Shown piece after piece: positions 11,301 through 26,100 of a stretch of DNA of 27,568 bases; the first letter of the stretch is position 1, and every line of letters begins with the position of its first letter. The notes under the pieces are model-generated. The model was not told the origin of the DNA and did no database searches. It worked only from the letters and a program-made list of their open reading frames with translations. Position numbers and translations under genes: made by a program. The stretch is from the NCBI GenBank assembly GCA_019648995.1, contig BLXT01000290.1, positions 123,281 to 150,848 on the forward strand, written 5' to 3'. Source of the stretch: Plakobranchus ocellatus. Lineage: Eukaryota; Mollusca; Gastropoda; Plakobranchidae.

Positions 11301-14300
11301 GTTGTCTTAATACAATTACTTTTTTTACAAGGTATAAGCAATTATTTGTGCTAAAAAAACATACCTTCCCAAGTATGGAGTGATGTGAGGATCACCAGTT
11401 AATTTGCACTCTCCAGAGAGATCTCTGTCAAAGACATTGACCTAAAAGATGTATAAGATAAATACTTTCCTCACTGCTTTTATTTTTTTGTAATGACAAA
11501 AAGTGAGACAAATCCAAAAAATAACTGCAACTTTGAAGAAATCTATTTCTTCATCTTCTTGATAGAAGCTCAAATATGCAAAAGAAAGTCCATTAAAATT
11601 TTAAGACCATCATTCAGACACATGACATCATGTTATGTCCTCTCTCTCCCTTACTCTTGATTAGTTCTTTTTTTTTTTAAGCATGGTTGTTTATTTCCGT
11701 GTTGCACACTTAAGAGCAAGTGGATAATTGGTCAAAGGTCACATGCACAAAAAATACATAAACCAGAAAAGATAAGTCACCTGAACCCTTCCAATTGAAA
11801 ATGTCCACTGGGTTACACTATAAGCCAGAAGTGAGGCGCTGCACTCTAGGTAGATCTTTTTGTTTCCATCTGAGCGGCCATCGGGGGTTGCTGCAAGCCA
11901 TACCTTGACCCCAGTTTGCCAGTTGAGGTCTGTCAAAGTTGCACCACAGTAAAGAGACTTGTCTTTTTCAGACGCATCTTCCACCACAATGACAGCTTGT
12001 GGTACAGGAGCATCGTTCACACACTGCAATTTTCAATCAATGAGTACTCTGCAGAACTTTTACATGTCTTCAGTCATTACACCTTTTAATAGTATTAGCT
12101 TCTTTTTGGTAAGTTCGATATATTGTCTTTAAAAAGATTAATATTCAAACAAAGCAACAAATTTTCCTGCAAGGTTGGGAAATAGAACATCTGCTCTATG
12201 TCTTCCCATTCTACCAAGATCTTGGGCAACAGATCAAGCCAGAACTCATACTCATGAGCCAGAAGCTTCAAGAAGCCTCAAGGACTTACAGAGTACTGCA
12301 TGAACATTGAAGGGACTGAAAAACCCATTTGACAATCGCAAACAGCAAACATTTTCAACAACAAGAATTTCCTAATCTCCACACCAAGGAGAAATGAGCC
12401 TTAGCAGAACTTGAGAAAAAAAAAGAACGGAGATACCCAAACAAACCTGCAAACGAATGTGGGGTAGCTGAACTTTCAAGCACTGCTAACTATGTAGCTG
12501 AGTGATTTTAAAAACTACTAGGTTCCGATTCCACGAACCAGTTTTGTAAGATAATCAGTCATATCCTTCAATAGGGAATAACAGGTAATCATATTGATTC
12601 TAAAATTGCCAAGACCTCCTAGTTCTCCACCCTGCATCCGGATTTTCCCCTATCCTTCCAAAGGTTCACAAGGAGGGCAACCCAGGGAGGCCTATAATAA
12701 GCGGCAATGGGTGCCCAACAGAGATAACCACCTCAAGGACCTCGTCGAAGAATTGCCATCTTATACTCAAGCTGAGAAAGACCCAAACCATTACTGATGC
12801 AGGCTTCCTTCCTCTTAACACTCTGTTGTGCACACTAGATGTCGGAGCATTGTACACCAATTTATGCCATACTAAAAGGGTCGAGGCTTGTTGTTCTGTA
12901 CTGGGGAATGGGAGGAGTCACGGATGTGCACCTTCTACACACTTTCTATGTAGATTCATTCATCTCAACTTTAAACTGAATTATTTAACATATTCAGAGA
13001 ATATATGGCTTCAAATGCACGGAACGGCTCCCAGCTATGAAAATATATTCATGGGAGCCGATGACAAAAAATTATTGCATACCTGGCCAGAGAAACCTAT
13101 GGTTTGGTTTAGGTATAAGGACGACACCTTCTTCATTAGGACCCATGGTCATTCTAAACTTGACCAGTTATCACCAAAAACCAACAAATTTCATAGTACT
13201 ATCAAATTCACAAGCATTATTTCTCACACGCAAATACCAATTCTCGACATAATGATTAATTTTCATAATGGCACCCTACAAATACATCTTTACTCCAAAC
13301 CCTCAAACAGTTTTAAATCTCTGCACTGAACATTCTGCGATCCTAATCATACAAGACGCAATATTCCATGTAGCCTCACATTTCATCTAGTCTGTATCTG
13401 CTCGACGGAGGATGCACTAAAAAACATTATAATAAAAAAATAAATGAGAATTAACAAATAAGATGAACTTAAAAAATAAAAGAAAAACTAGAAAAAAAGG
13501 AAATTCCTAATCTTGACTTAAAAGCTTCATCGTACTTTTTGGCTAGCTGGCAGCTGACATAGATTGAGGAATAATGTAAATAGAAATTCGTTATTTTTCA
13601 GAGTTTGCACCTGAAGATTGTTTCCTGCTTTAGCAAAGTAAGAGCTTATTGTGATCACACATTGGCCATTTGTAGCGTTGCCTGACGGTGGTGGGCAGAA
13701 CACTCGAGGAGGGAGTACTGAGATGATGGTGACACTTAATTTGTCATCACCTTCGAATATGGCAATCTTTTCCTCTTTGATCTGAAACCCAAAAAGTATA
13801 AAAAATCAACAAAACTTAAGCAATCTCCTTGAATGTTTTATTTCATGCCCATTAAAAAAATCAATAAAATCAAAATGGCTATGAGAACCCTTTGACTTCT
13901 TCGAATTCCACATCTAGAAAAAGCATCATCATATTTTGCCAATCTGTTTTCTACTTGAATGCTTTGTTAAAGCTTGTATTAAAGGTTTACTCTTTTCAAA
14001 ATATTGCTCACTAAATAAATAATTTTATCTTCTATCTCTTCCTTCTTTGATTTCTTTTTTTTAACATAGAGAGCTAGATTTTCAAGTTTGTCATTACCAT
14101 TCTACTATCTAAGAAAGTCATGTATCTCTTCATGATGTCTTTTGTTTTATAAGCGATCATTCCATACTACTCCGTTTAATACTATCTCATATGATTCTTT
14201 CATATTCTTTACAGAATAGTAGTGCTGAAGTTCAGTTTTCACTGCAGGACACAAAACATTATAAAAATTAAACGCTTTTTGCGGAGTTTGAACATCACTG

Positions 14301-17205
14301 ATATTGAGTTTAAATGATAAATTTTTTTTATTAAAACTTACTTCATTTACTGTTTTACAAAGAACAACGACAGAAGTTTTTATCATTTCAGATATCACTC
14401 CCTCCTATATGCGTTATATACCTTTGTATGTCAGCTTGAATTTGTAAAAAAATAAATATTGAAACCCATTTTATTCCCCATTTCACATTTCCATTGTTTA
14501 CTTCTCAAAGAGGGACTTAAATTCTTCCATTACATCTAAACTGACACTCATTTTACCTTGATTTCCACTAGCAGCTCTTCACTGGCTCTAGAGGGACCTT
14601 TTGTGTTAATGCAGTCACCTTGCACACAGCCTGTCACTTCACATTGAATCTTAGAATGGAGTCAAATGCATTAAAAAACCTTTATTAAAAAATCAGACAA
14701 GATCTATGTTTCCGTATGAACTTACATGCCTAACCGACTTTAATTGCTTTTCACATCCAGATTTTCAGAGCATCTTGCCTCAGCAATTTCTGCTGTTTAG
14801 TCATGAAGCTCTGGTATCTTCAATCTTGTATCAGTGATAAAACAGGATTAAGCGTCGAGAGTTCTTTGTTGACTGTGTTGTTCCAACCTTCTTTCCAACT
14901 CTTTAGCCAAAGCTGGTGAAATATTGTTTCATAGATTTGTTGGCATGTATTTCTTTGTTTGTTCTCAGGATATGTCCAAAAATGTGCCAACAGCTTTCTC
15001 TGACTAACTTTAAGAGCGATGCTTCATTGCACTTTCTGTCTAATAAGTTGGTGGATACTTAAAATCAATAGCACATATATTCAGGACTGTTCAGAGTTTC
15101 TAATGGAAACAACTAATTGTTCATTCCGTTTTTATCAGCACACACGTGCAATTTTTATAGAAAAATTGTCTTGACAAGCATTTTGCTATTGATTTTGGTG
15201 CTTGTGTTAGTTTTGTATTCTTTACTTTGTTAAGTGTTGATTTTACAGTGTTCACATCTGTATGCTCTCTGTATCGCTGATTGCTATAGATAAATTTGTC
15301 ATAAACTTCACGTCAAGATGAGGCAGCATATATGTGCCAATATTTATATGGTTATAGCAAAGCCATTTTTTACAACAAGAATATATCATATTGTTTTCTT
15401 GTGCATCAATTTTTGGCTTTTTGAGATAAAATGAAGGCAAAGTTTAATTGAAGATCTCTTTTCATTAAATGTTTAACAATTTGTAAGTAATAATTAAATA
15501 ATTTGATTATAGCACAAAAATGAGCTCTCTACCTTGGACCCATAGCTCAAAACTCCCAGCTGACTCTCTGTGATGCTGCTGCTAGTTCTGTTTATGACTT
15601 GCTCAGTCAGCACGACATCATCATCAACAAACCAGGTGACAGTATATTCATAAGACTCTTGATCCTCGGGCTCAATAGCTTCAAAATTGCAAGTCATATT
15701 GATAGGCCTCCTTGTGCCATCGTCAATGTTAAGTTCGATTTCAGGATCTTCCTTAAGTACTGCCACGACTAGAGGTGGAATCACAAAATATATCATTTTT
15801 TTCAAGTACTTTTACAGGCCTGATATTATATTTTACAATCATTATAAATGTAAGTTTAATTTCATTAATAATATCAAAAGTTTTAAAACATTTTCAATCA
15901 ATATTTACGCCTTGTTGAGAAAAGCAATATGCCAAATTGAATCTCATTAGCAAAGATGAAAATATTAAACAAGTTACAAAATTAAAATGTCTTGGCTACC
16001 TGATAACATTATATTGTAGATGTATAAAGTGAAATCAGAAAAATAATAGCTAATATACATTCCAAAAATAAGAAAAAGTACTGACAAACAAAAACATAGT
16101 ATGGACACCAAAATAAGGTTGATTAAACATGGATGGTAAGTTCTCCCATGCAGTGGTGAGTGTTGAATAATAAACAAAGAAGCAGATAGAAAACTGGAAG
16201 CAGTAGAGATGTGGTTTAACAGAGAAATGATGAGGGTATCATGGACGGAAAAAGTCAAATAAATTAGTACTGAAAAAGCTTACTTTGAGCAATCATTAAC
16301 TAACACCATAAGACAGAGACGCAATGGCCGACCCAAAGGTGTAGAAGACTTGGCAATCAAAAGAAAGGTTTAAGGCAAACACAGTAGATATAGACAGAGA
16401 ATAACTTTTATAGAAAGTCTTAAGACATGGACAATAGGTAATGGTAGCAACAACAACTTTAAAAAATTAACTGAGAATAAGTACGAGTAGAGGAATAGAA
16501 TCGCCAATGTCTCTTTCAGGCGGGTACATAAAGTAGAAAAGAAAAGAAAGTAGGCTTTTGATACATCAAAAATGTATTAAATATTCATTGCAAACATTGA
16601 AAGGCAGGGTAAACCATCCTATCAGTACTTACTTAGTGATAGATTTAATAGTAGAGAGGAATAGAATCGCCAATGTCTCTTTCAGGCGGGTACATAAAGT
16701 AGAAAAGAAAAGAAAGTAGGCTTTTGATACATCAAAAGTGTATTAAATATTCATTGCAAACATTGAAAGGCAGGGTAAACCATCCTATCAGTACTTACTT
16801 AGTGATAGATTCAATAAGCCAACTGTGTCTTCATTACAGTAGATAACATTGAAACTGGACAGCTCTAAAGTAAACTTTCCAAAAATGTCTGTATTGTTAG
16901 CATTGCCAATAATGATGCTCCTGCTTGCTTTGATATTGTTGCGAGTTCTGACCACATAATTTTGTTGCTGTTTGATTACCTCGTCGTTGATTCTCAGTGT
17001 GAGGCCTGTTAGATTAGATTAAAGGATAATGTATTTTTCTTCAAATGCAATTTAAAGAGAAAGAGGAGAAGACTGAGTGAAATTGAGATAGCGAGAGAGA
17101 AAGAGGGAGAAGGAAAGAGAAAGAAGGAGAGAAAGATAGATTAATAGAGTGAGAGAAAGAGGTAGAGAAAGATAGATTAATACAAAGAGAGAAAGAGAGG
17201 CAGAA

Positions 17206-17288
<83 letters not shown>

Positions 17289-17821
17289 TTATGGAGTAGG
17301 GGCGAGATAATGTAAAGAAAGAAAGTAAAATTGAAAAAAAAATGTTAGTTTAGACTGACATGCATTCATTGATAATCAAACAAAAAGATATCTTTTATGT
17401 GCTTGCTTTAATGTCTATGTTATCTTACTCTCTTTCTCTATTTTTGCTAGATGGGCAGTCCTGGATCTTCTGCTAAGTTTGTTGTATATATTGAATCCCC
17501 CAGGCTATCAAAGGGCTTTGTTTCTAACATTAATGGTCTAGTCCAAATCTGCAGTCTGATTTCAACATGAAGCAGACTGTTCAGTAATACGTGCTCAATG
17601 GCAATCACTCTTGATCTGTGATATAATTATAATATGCATACATCTTTTTCCATTTATATTTCCCCTGTCTTTCTTCTAACAACAGGATTTTCCTCCCTTA
17701 AAGTTCCAGTTAAAAAAAAAAAATGATGTATTTCATGAAAAAAAAGCAAACCGAAGCAAAATTTACCAATGATATAATCTCACATATTCATACAAGAGAG
17801 AATGAGCGAGAGAGAGAGAAA

Positions 17822-17882
<61 letters not shown>

Positions 17883-19826
17883 CGTTTCAAAACCTCTCTA
17901 GAGGCCGATAATTTACCTGTCTGCTCAGCCCAAGAGAAACGTATGTTAAACATTTCAGCAACAGGAAACTCTGTGGTGGTCAGTGTCCATTCCTTGGTCA
18001 TGGTGCTGATACGAACATAAAGCTTCATGTTGTTGATCCATATGGCTATGCCAGAACCATCTGGTTTATCTGCACCACTTGTTAAGATAACCATACCTGC
18101 ATTACGAAAAAATATAAAAGGCCAGGTGGAACAGAGATAAGAAATTCATTCTTAAATTTCAATTAGTTAAAAAAGGTTAGATAAATATCAATCTCAAAAT
18201 TCATGGTAAGAGAGAAAATATTCAGGATGGATGATCATAGAAAATAGCCACAAGAAAATGTTATTATCTTTGGTTCAGGAGAAAAAAATTCACTTGGAAT
18301 TCTAAACTGATAAAACAAATTTACAACTGTCTTACAGTACAAAAAAAATGATCAAAAACTGCTGCCCTTCTCTTAAAATATATCACTGTTTTGGGTGCAT
18401 AGAGACCAACTTTAAAACCCAATTAAAAAAAATAATGTATGAAAATATTTATAAGCCTTTTATCTTTCTAAATTCCTCAAAGTCCCCCAAGTTTCTGTTA
18501 ATTTTAAATGGAGACTACTCTTACTGCTGTCACTGTATGTGAAAATTTACAATATTAGTCATATTAAGATCCACATAGTACAAAACTGCTATGAGAAGGG
18601 CATTCACACGAGTAAAGATTTAATAAAAACATGTCAAAGCTAAAAGACTTCTTCTGAATATTACCATCCATGATTTCTGAAATCTCTAGGGAGAACTCCA
18701 CATTAAGGCCCAAATCACATTGGCTCAGATTAAAAAGGCACTCCGATGATACTGGTGACAGAAGCTCCACATACTCATTGGTACCATTCAGACTCAGTGT
18801 AGAAGTGGACAGACTAGAGGTGAACCCAGACTGACTGACAGTAATGTTTAGTCGGTTGGTGATGAGAATGTTTTCAGAGATACCGATGAATTTCAGCCGA
18901 GTGCTACTGCATTCAGCAGCTGTGAAAAAGAAAGGATTTCTGTAGTTATTCACTTTTATTTTTTCCTCCTCTGTGAATTTTTTGGCAAAAGATAAATTAA
19001 GCTCTGAAAATGCTGCCTCATCTTACCTAAGGAGCTTCCTGACCCAACTTATTCTTATTAAAATAATATATGTGAGTGCAGAGTGTAATGCATTTTTTTT
19101 TATGATATATCTGTCCACGAACTTTGATGCAGATTCTAAAAAATTAAGTTCTAAAAACTCTCTTGTCCATAACAAAATCAGTGCTAATTTATACAGTTGT
19201 AAAAATATTTGATATGTAGTTTATTTCAATTTTAAAATTGAAATTGCTCTTAAAAAAAAAGAACAGCTTCATTCAACAAAGTAGCTTCCATACCACTGAT
19301 GTTTGTCCAGGAGAATCTGTTCTCCAAATTGCATCTCAGAGTTGGGTCCTCAAAATTGACAAATCCCTCTTCATAACAGATGTTGTCAATAACACACACA
19401 TCAGTCTATGAAGTCCAAACAATAAATAGGAACGAATTCAAACACTAATAATCCAGATAGGCAATAGCTTCTGTTAATATGAATCTCCTGATAAATTAGT
19501 AATCGCAAGTAAAAAATGTACTACATGACATAAACCATGAGTCAGACACCAAGATAAAAACAATGTTGAAAGATTTGGGACATTGCTTTTTTTTTGCCTT
19601 GCAACATGTCACATGCGAAACAACAAAAATAATAAGGAACTTGGGGGAAGAGAGGGTAGGGGAAGGTGGGATGCAAAGATTGCAAAATGAAGAAATGAAA
19701 TGATATACTGAGTGACAGACATATTAAGCAATATTTTCAAAGCATTTTTTTTATCTATAAGAGAGAAAGACTGTATTTGGATAGAGGGCCGGAAGGAGGG
19801 AGGGAGGTATGGAGGGTGATGGGGAT

Positions 19827-19867
<41 letters not shown>

Positions 19868-19972
19868 AAGAGAGGGAGAGAGAGAGAGAGAGAAATAGAG
19901 GAGAGAGAGAGAGAGAAATAGAGGAGAGAGAGAGAGAAAGATAAAGAGAGGGAGAGAGGGAGAGAGAGAGAG

Positions 19973-20041
<69 letters not shown>

Positions 20042-23000
20042 CTTTCATACCAGCAACTTTCATCTAAATTGCTTTTAAAAGGACAAAAAAGAAGCTTTCA
20101 ATAACAGATATATTAATACAGTTTTAATGAGGAAAACAATTATGGTACTGAAAATGATGCTAAAAGCAATACATTTTAAGATATCAATGGCAAGAGAGAA
20201 AAAAACAACATTAAAAAATAAAACAAAAACAAAACAAAAGACAATTTGAAACTAAACTCCACAAAACAATAAGGAACATCCATTGGTTTTACCCTGTTCA
20301 CACAACCAGTGTCATCACATGTCTCACACAGAGAGTTGAAAGTAACTCTCCTTAACTTCTCCACACTGTAAGCTGTTCCATCATTTGAACAACTGATTTC
20401 AAGAACCTTGAACATTCCCCGAGGGCAGTTGACAATCTCTTCCCTTACATATACAGCTGATGTTATCTGTTGCATGGACGTTGTCACATTCTCAAAGATT
20501 CCACTGGGATTTATCTGAAAGATAATGCAAACTTAAAAACAGAAAACTCTTTGCTTCTTTACCTCTCTTATTTTCCTTTTATTTTGGATTTTTAACATGC
20601 CATTTTTGGCCTCTGAGATTCAATTCTTTTTGATCATAAAACATATTCTCACAAAACCATCCTCTGACTAATTTTCAATTAAAATATACCTTTTCTAATC
20701 TAAAATTATTTGAAACAAAAGTGACTTACAGTACAAACCCTATTTTTATAAATATAAAAGACACATTTTCAATTAAAGAACGTCTGTTGCTTAAAAATTT
20801 TTCGAAAAGAGATTATTCTAGTTAGCTGTTATAAGAGTTTTTGCTTATTGTGCTACATCTTTTTCATGCCCAGATATTACACGTTCATTTATCAGTCTTG
20901 CCCAAATTTGATACACATAAATGCATTAAAGCTATTGTACCTCAATCTCATCGATCCTACATGACAGATTGGATGACTGGGCAAAACCAAAGCCGTATAC
21001 GGTCAGTTCAGAGCAGTCACCATCATTTATGATGTCACAAAAGAGTCCACCACTTAGGGAGATAAGAGTAGGTGGCTGAGACACATCTATACTGCAGTCT
21101 CCACCAGCAAAACCGTCAAAACAGGTACAGAAACCTGTGAAGCCAGATATTATATAAAAATGGAGTCCTCTATCTTTAGATTGCTAGTCTCTTTGTCTCT
21201 GTCCTCTCTAAATGCCTCAGTTAACAGCCACCTTATTATTTAATCCATTAACAGTTTATACAAGGCAATAATGATGCTGAAGAAAGTAGACATCAATCTT
21301 AACTGATGTTGTGAGTTATATATGAGTCTATACTGCTTACAGAAAAGAATGCTGCCATTTTATTTTTCTTATTTTAATGGGAGTTTTTTAGTTTATTTCA
21401 TAAATGTGCACTCATAATAACTCTAGTCAGGGCTGTTGGAGTATGGAATGAGTAAGACTCTAAAAATTCCAAACAAAATCATTTAGGATAGCACACAGCT
21501 CAATCTCAAGCAAGGGGCTAGAAATTATTCGACCAACTATTGTTTCTTGAAAGTCCCACAACCTATAGATCAAAAACAGTTTATTTGGTTGTAAAAAATA
21601 GCAGTGTTTAACCTACCTCTTGTGCATTCGCCATTGCCACTACAAGCCCCAGGACACAGATTGTCTACAACTGGTGGGAGTGTTGGCACTCCATTTTCAT
21701 CAATCTCCCAGGTTTCATCATCTATATTTATCTTTATCTCACATTGCAGACGAATATTTTCAACAGCAACAACTGACCATCCCACCTCACCAGTAATCTA
21801 TGGAGGACAGACAATTTAGCAGCCTTCAACATTTATTGAAGAAGATTTACAAATTAAAAAAAATGTAAATGGTGAATTAAAAATGCAAAAGTGAAACAAA
21901 TTTTTGAATTCGATCTTTTGGGAATAGCAAAATGAAGGATAGTAGATCCGATTGATGTATGAACAAAGAAAAAATAAAATTATGTCAAAAACTATCTCAA
22001 TGATAGATAATGCTTGCTTTGTTTAGTTCACATCATTCACAAAACTACTGGATGCATGTTTTAAAGACCTGATATAGTAATTATCGAATTATTACACAAA
22101 ACATTTATTTTACATCTTATGTTATTTTAAAAAAGATATTGACATTCATATAATGGCAGTGGCAATAAACGAATATTTCACGAGCCATGCAAACAAAATG
22201 AAAGAAGCGAAGTTTGTCATGCCCATTTTCAACACAAATGTTTTAATTTTAGAGAAACACAAGTTGCAAGAAAATTTAAATTTAAATGAATTTAAACTCA
22301 CCATGTAGTCTTTAATACAAAATTCAAGAGAGTTTTCATACAATGCCCCAAGAATACCATCACAACCTCGAATGTTGACTGCAAGAGATAAAGTTCTGCT
22401 GCATTCATCTGTAGCATTTTCAAGTGTGATACCTTGACCCTCCGGCTAGACAATAAAAAATAAGGGGAAAATAATCAACATTTAGAAACGCACTCAAATG
22501 TGCATATGTATGTTCAAATAATGTAACTATTCAGTGATCAGCTGCCCTTCTCGTCACTCTAATAAGACAGTGTAAAAGGTATATGTTTTTAATAATTTTG
22601 ATGATAAAAGGCAAGAGTTTTTCAATACTTTCTACTTTGTGATTCAGCAGAAGAAAAAATATGGGCTGATCATACATGAATCCCTTACATGAAGTATTTC
22701 TTCTATGCACTGAAGATTGTGTGCATGTGTATTTCTACTGGTGAGCTGTCAGAGACAGATGTCCAAACTGCGTAAATGTAATCTATATATTTGCATCATA
22801 TATATTTCAAGAGAGTTTGAAATTTTTTTGTATTTAAATCTATGTGACATAAGAAGTTCAAAATCTACATGATTAATATGACCAATAGAACGCTGAATTG
22901 AAATTGGAAAAAATAATCTTGATTACTTGTACAGACAATGTTCAGAGGCTTATGTTAACAAACAGCCTTATTTTTTTTTCTTCCGTGCTCAACAGCCATC

Positions 23001-23109
23001 TACTGGTCACTTACATGTCACAGTCTACATTTTCTTTCTTTTCTACTTCATCATCCAATAAACACGAAGTTTGGTTTGTTTTTTTATTTGATAGAGAAAG
23101 AAAAGAAAT

Positions 23110-23181
<72 letters not shown>

Positions 23182-26100
23182 GGGAGAAAGAAAGACAAAA
23201 AGAGAAAGGAAGGGGCAAATTTGCACTATAATTTTAGTGCTGTAAGAGAGGATTGCTCACCCTAAAGATATAAGTGGCATTGAATTGAAACCCTGCAGGA
23301 GGCTCTGTTGACACACACTTGGCTGGGTTCTCTGGGCTGGCATCAAGCAGAGATTGTGTAATATCCACTCCTGTTATTTGCAAAATTTGGAAAGCTTTTT
23401 TTCAATGGAAAATGCTTGTTCGGTGATATTTTGAAAAAAATTTGTAACTTGAAGAGGACACATAAGCCTTGTTTAAGGATCTTTGTTTTTTAAAACTTAT
23501 TTATCAAGACAATCTATATTTCTGCCAATCTAACTGAAAAAAAACATACATAATAACAATACTAACATTCTCATTTTTTTCTATATTAAAAACAGAAAAC
23601 TTACCTTTTTTTCTACCTTTAGCATCATTGTTATTGTTGTCCTGACTTTCTCTGGTACACTGGAACACATCAAGCATGGGACCACAACTGCTGTCTCGAG
23701 AGTTGTCATAGGGACAGTCGCAATAGATGGAGGAAGAAGCAGCAGCATTTTGACCATCTGAGTCACAGTAACCATTGTATATCGAGGCCTCCCTTTCCAC
23801 TCTGTATTTGGGATGAAATATAAGAAGTAAAAAAATCTGTGAGATACAGAGACATTGTCAAAAAATTGTATATTGTTATTTGCATGAAAGGTAAAGTAAT
23901 ATTCTTAAACAGTTATAGTAAATATTATCGGGCACAATTTTTAAGAAAATCAATGCTGATGCTAAGCACAAGACAAACTACATATAAAATGAATTGTTGA
24001 TAAATTTAGATAAAAATTTGGTTTTTTTTTCGGAAAAACAACAGAATAGACATCTATGAATAATATTCATTGGAATGTACATACTAAAAGCTATAAAAAA
24101 AGTTTTTGTTCGAAGGGCATTGTCATTGAAATATTTTAAATGGAGAATTATTAAAAAAATGATTAATAACACAAAATGATAATTCTCATAAAGTTCAGTA
24201 AGGATATTAATATTACTGTAGAGATTAATTCATAACATTTTTACTTATTGACTAAGTTTTTACACATCAATCACAATTACCAAATATACGTTGTAAATAC
24301 TTGTTTTGCAATATTTATAGAATTAAGGGCATATGAAAAGAAAAGCTTTAATTTTAAAATTTAATTTCATTAGTTTTTTTCATCCTATACCCTTTCTGAA
24401 CTGATAATCTTCCAAAACATGCTTGATGCAGGTCAAAACATACATTTATTTTCAATAAAAGAACAGATTCATTGGCAACTGCAAAACCATCAGCATCCCT
24501 TAAACGGATGTGAAGTAATATGCCTGTACAAAGTATGAGTTTCCAAAATTTGTCTTCACATTTAGCTAATCAGACTTTAAAAAATGTTTTAACATTTTTT
24601 TTTAATTCAAAGCAAAAATATTTTGAAAATTTGTTTTCGTATCTAAACCAATAATTTGTATAAATATTGATATAGCATCTATTGCTCTCAATACAAAATG
24701 GATTAAAACCAATTATTACCAAGTTTCATAAATTTAATTTATAGTTACAGATCTGCCTATAATTTGATAGTTGGAATGAAAGATGTTTATTGCATTTCGA
24801 GAAAATATTGGAGAGTTTTTATTTATTTGAAGAAACATGAACTTTACGCATTACTAAAAACATTTGCATTAAAAAAAAATTATTGTTTACAGGGGCTGCC
24901 ATATGAATTTATTTATATTCATTATAGCCAGCTAAAAAAAAACAAATAATTTTGAAAGAAAATTCTGATTTTTTCATGAATGCATTTTTCTAAATAAAAA
25001 TATTCAGTTGTCCAACTTTTATATTCAGCTTAACATAATAATCACTTTCTTTGAGAAATAAAAGATAAAAGATAGGATGAGAATTGTGTATTCATACATG
25101 TGCCTTTGATTCTCTTATGATGATTTTACATGGGCAACTATACCTCAACATTTTTCTTTTTTTCATTCTTGCTTTTTGAATGTGACCAGTTAAAAGAAAC
25201 AAACATCTCATATCTCCCTTCCTCTATACATTTCAAAAGCAAGTTAAATTTTTCAATCACCCACCTCCAAGTTAAACTGAATTCATTAGGTTCATCATTT
25301 GTCTCATTAGATAGAAGTCCATCACTTCGCAGCAAGTCATTAGAATCATCCCCATCATATGTACCGCAAAGGCCTGAAAAGAGATGCATTAGTATGTAAT
25401 TCAAGAAATAAAGCTTTGAACATGCCTCAAAGCCAACTTTTGAATGCATAGATTAAAATGTGATGAAGAAGAGATTGTCTCTAAAAAAAAAGGATGCAGA
25501 GAGCTCTTAAAAGAGTGCGTGAATTAAGAGAGCACATTTATTTCAATTTTCATGAACTGTTAGACTTGAGGGAAAAAAGATTCTGTGATTATGAATTATA
25601 ACTATATTTTTCACAACAAATTGCAAACAAGTAAAAAAAAACCAAAAAAAAAACTATACCTTTAGAGGTATCTTTTACACAACTAACGTTTCACATTTTA
25701 GAAATCCAAATTGCTTCAATTTCAAAGCGAGAACAAAATTTTTAGCAACAAAATGTAAAGAATGCCTATAAAAAGTGAAAAATTATACTTTTCTCATAAT
25801 TGAAAGATGATATTGTTAAAAAATCTCCCTCCCCCCCACCCCCACCCCCTTGTTTTATGCTCTTCAGAAAAGCCTTTTGAATATATTGTTTAAATCAATA
25901 CGCATGATTTGAAATAGTTTGTTAAGCAACAGAGATACTTTAAAACTGAATAAATTTCATATCATACCCTGAGTACGGCTCACACTTGCTCCCGCAGCAG
26001 TAACCCACACATTAATATACCTCCTATTTTTCTGGACCCTTGTGTAGACTATGTCTCCATTAGGCAAATAAACCTGTAAGGAAAATTGGAAGAAATCTTG

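Noticed and set aside
14147-14398. 83-aa minus-strand ORF in intron 16 as an extra exon
   Set aside because: No family similarity and no consensus flanking splice sites that preserve frame; exons 16 and 17 already join in phase 0.
15974-16258. 94-aa hydrophobic minus-strand ORF as a possible membrane segment
   Set aside because: It lies opposite the plus-strand LINE fossil and is its antisense shadow; it lacks suitable splice sites.
24764-24949. 61-aa plus-strand ORF in intron 4
   Set aside because: A/T-rich chance ORF with no motif or context.
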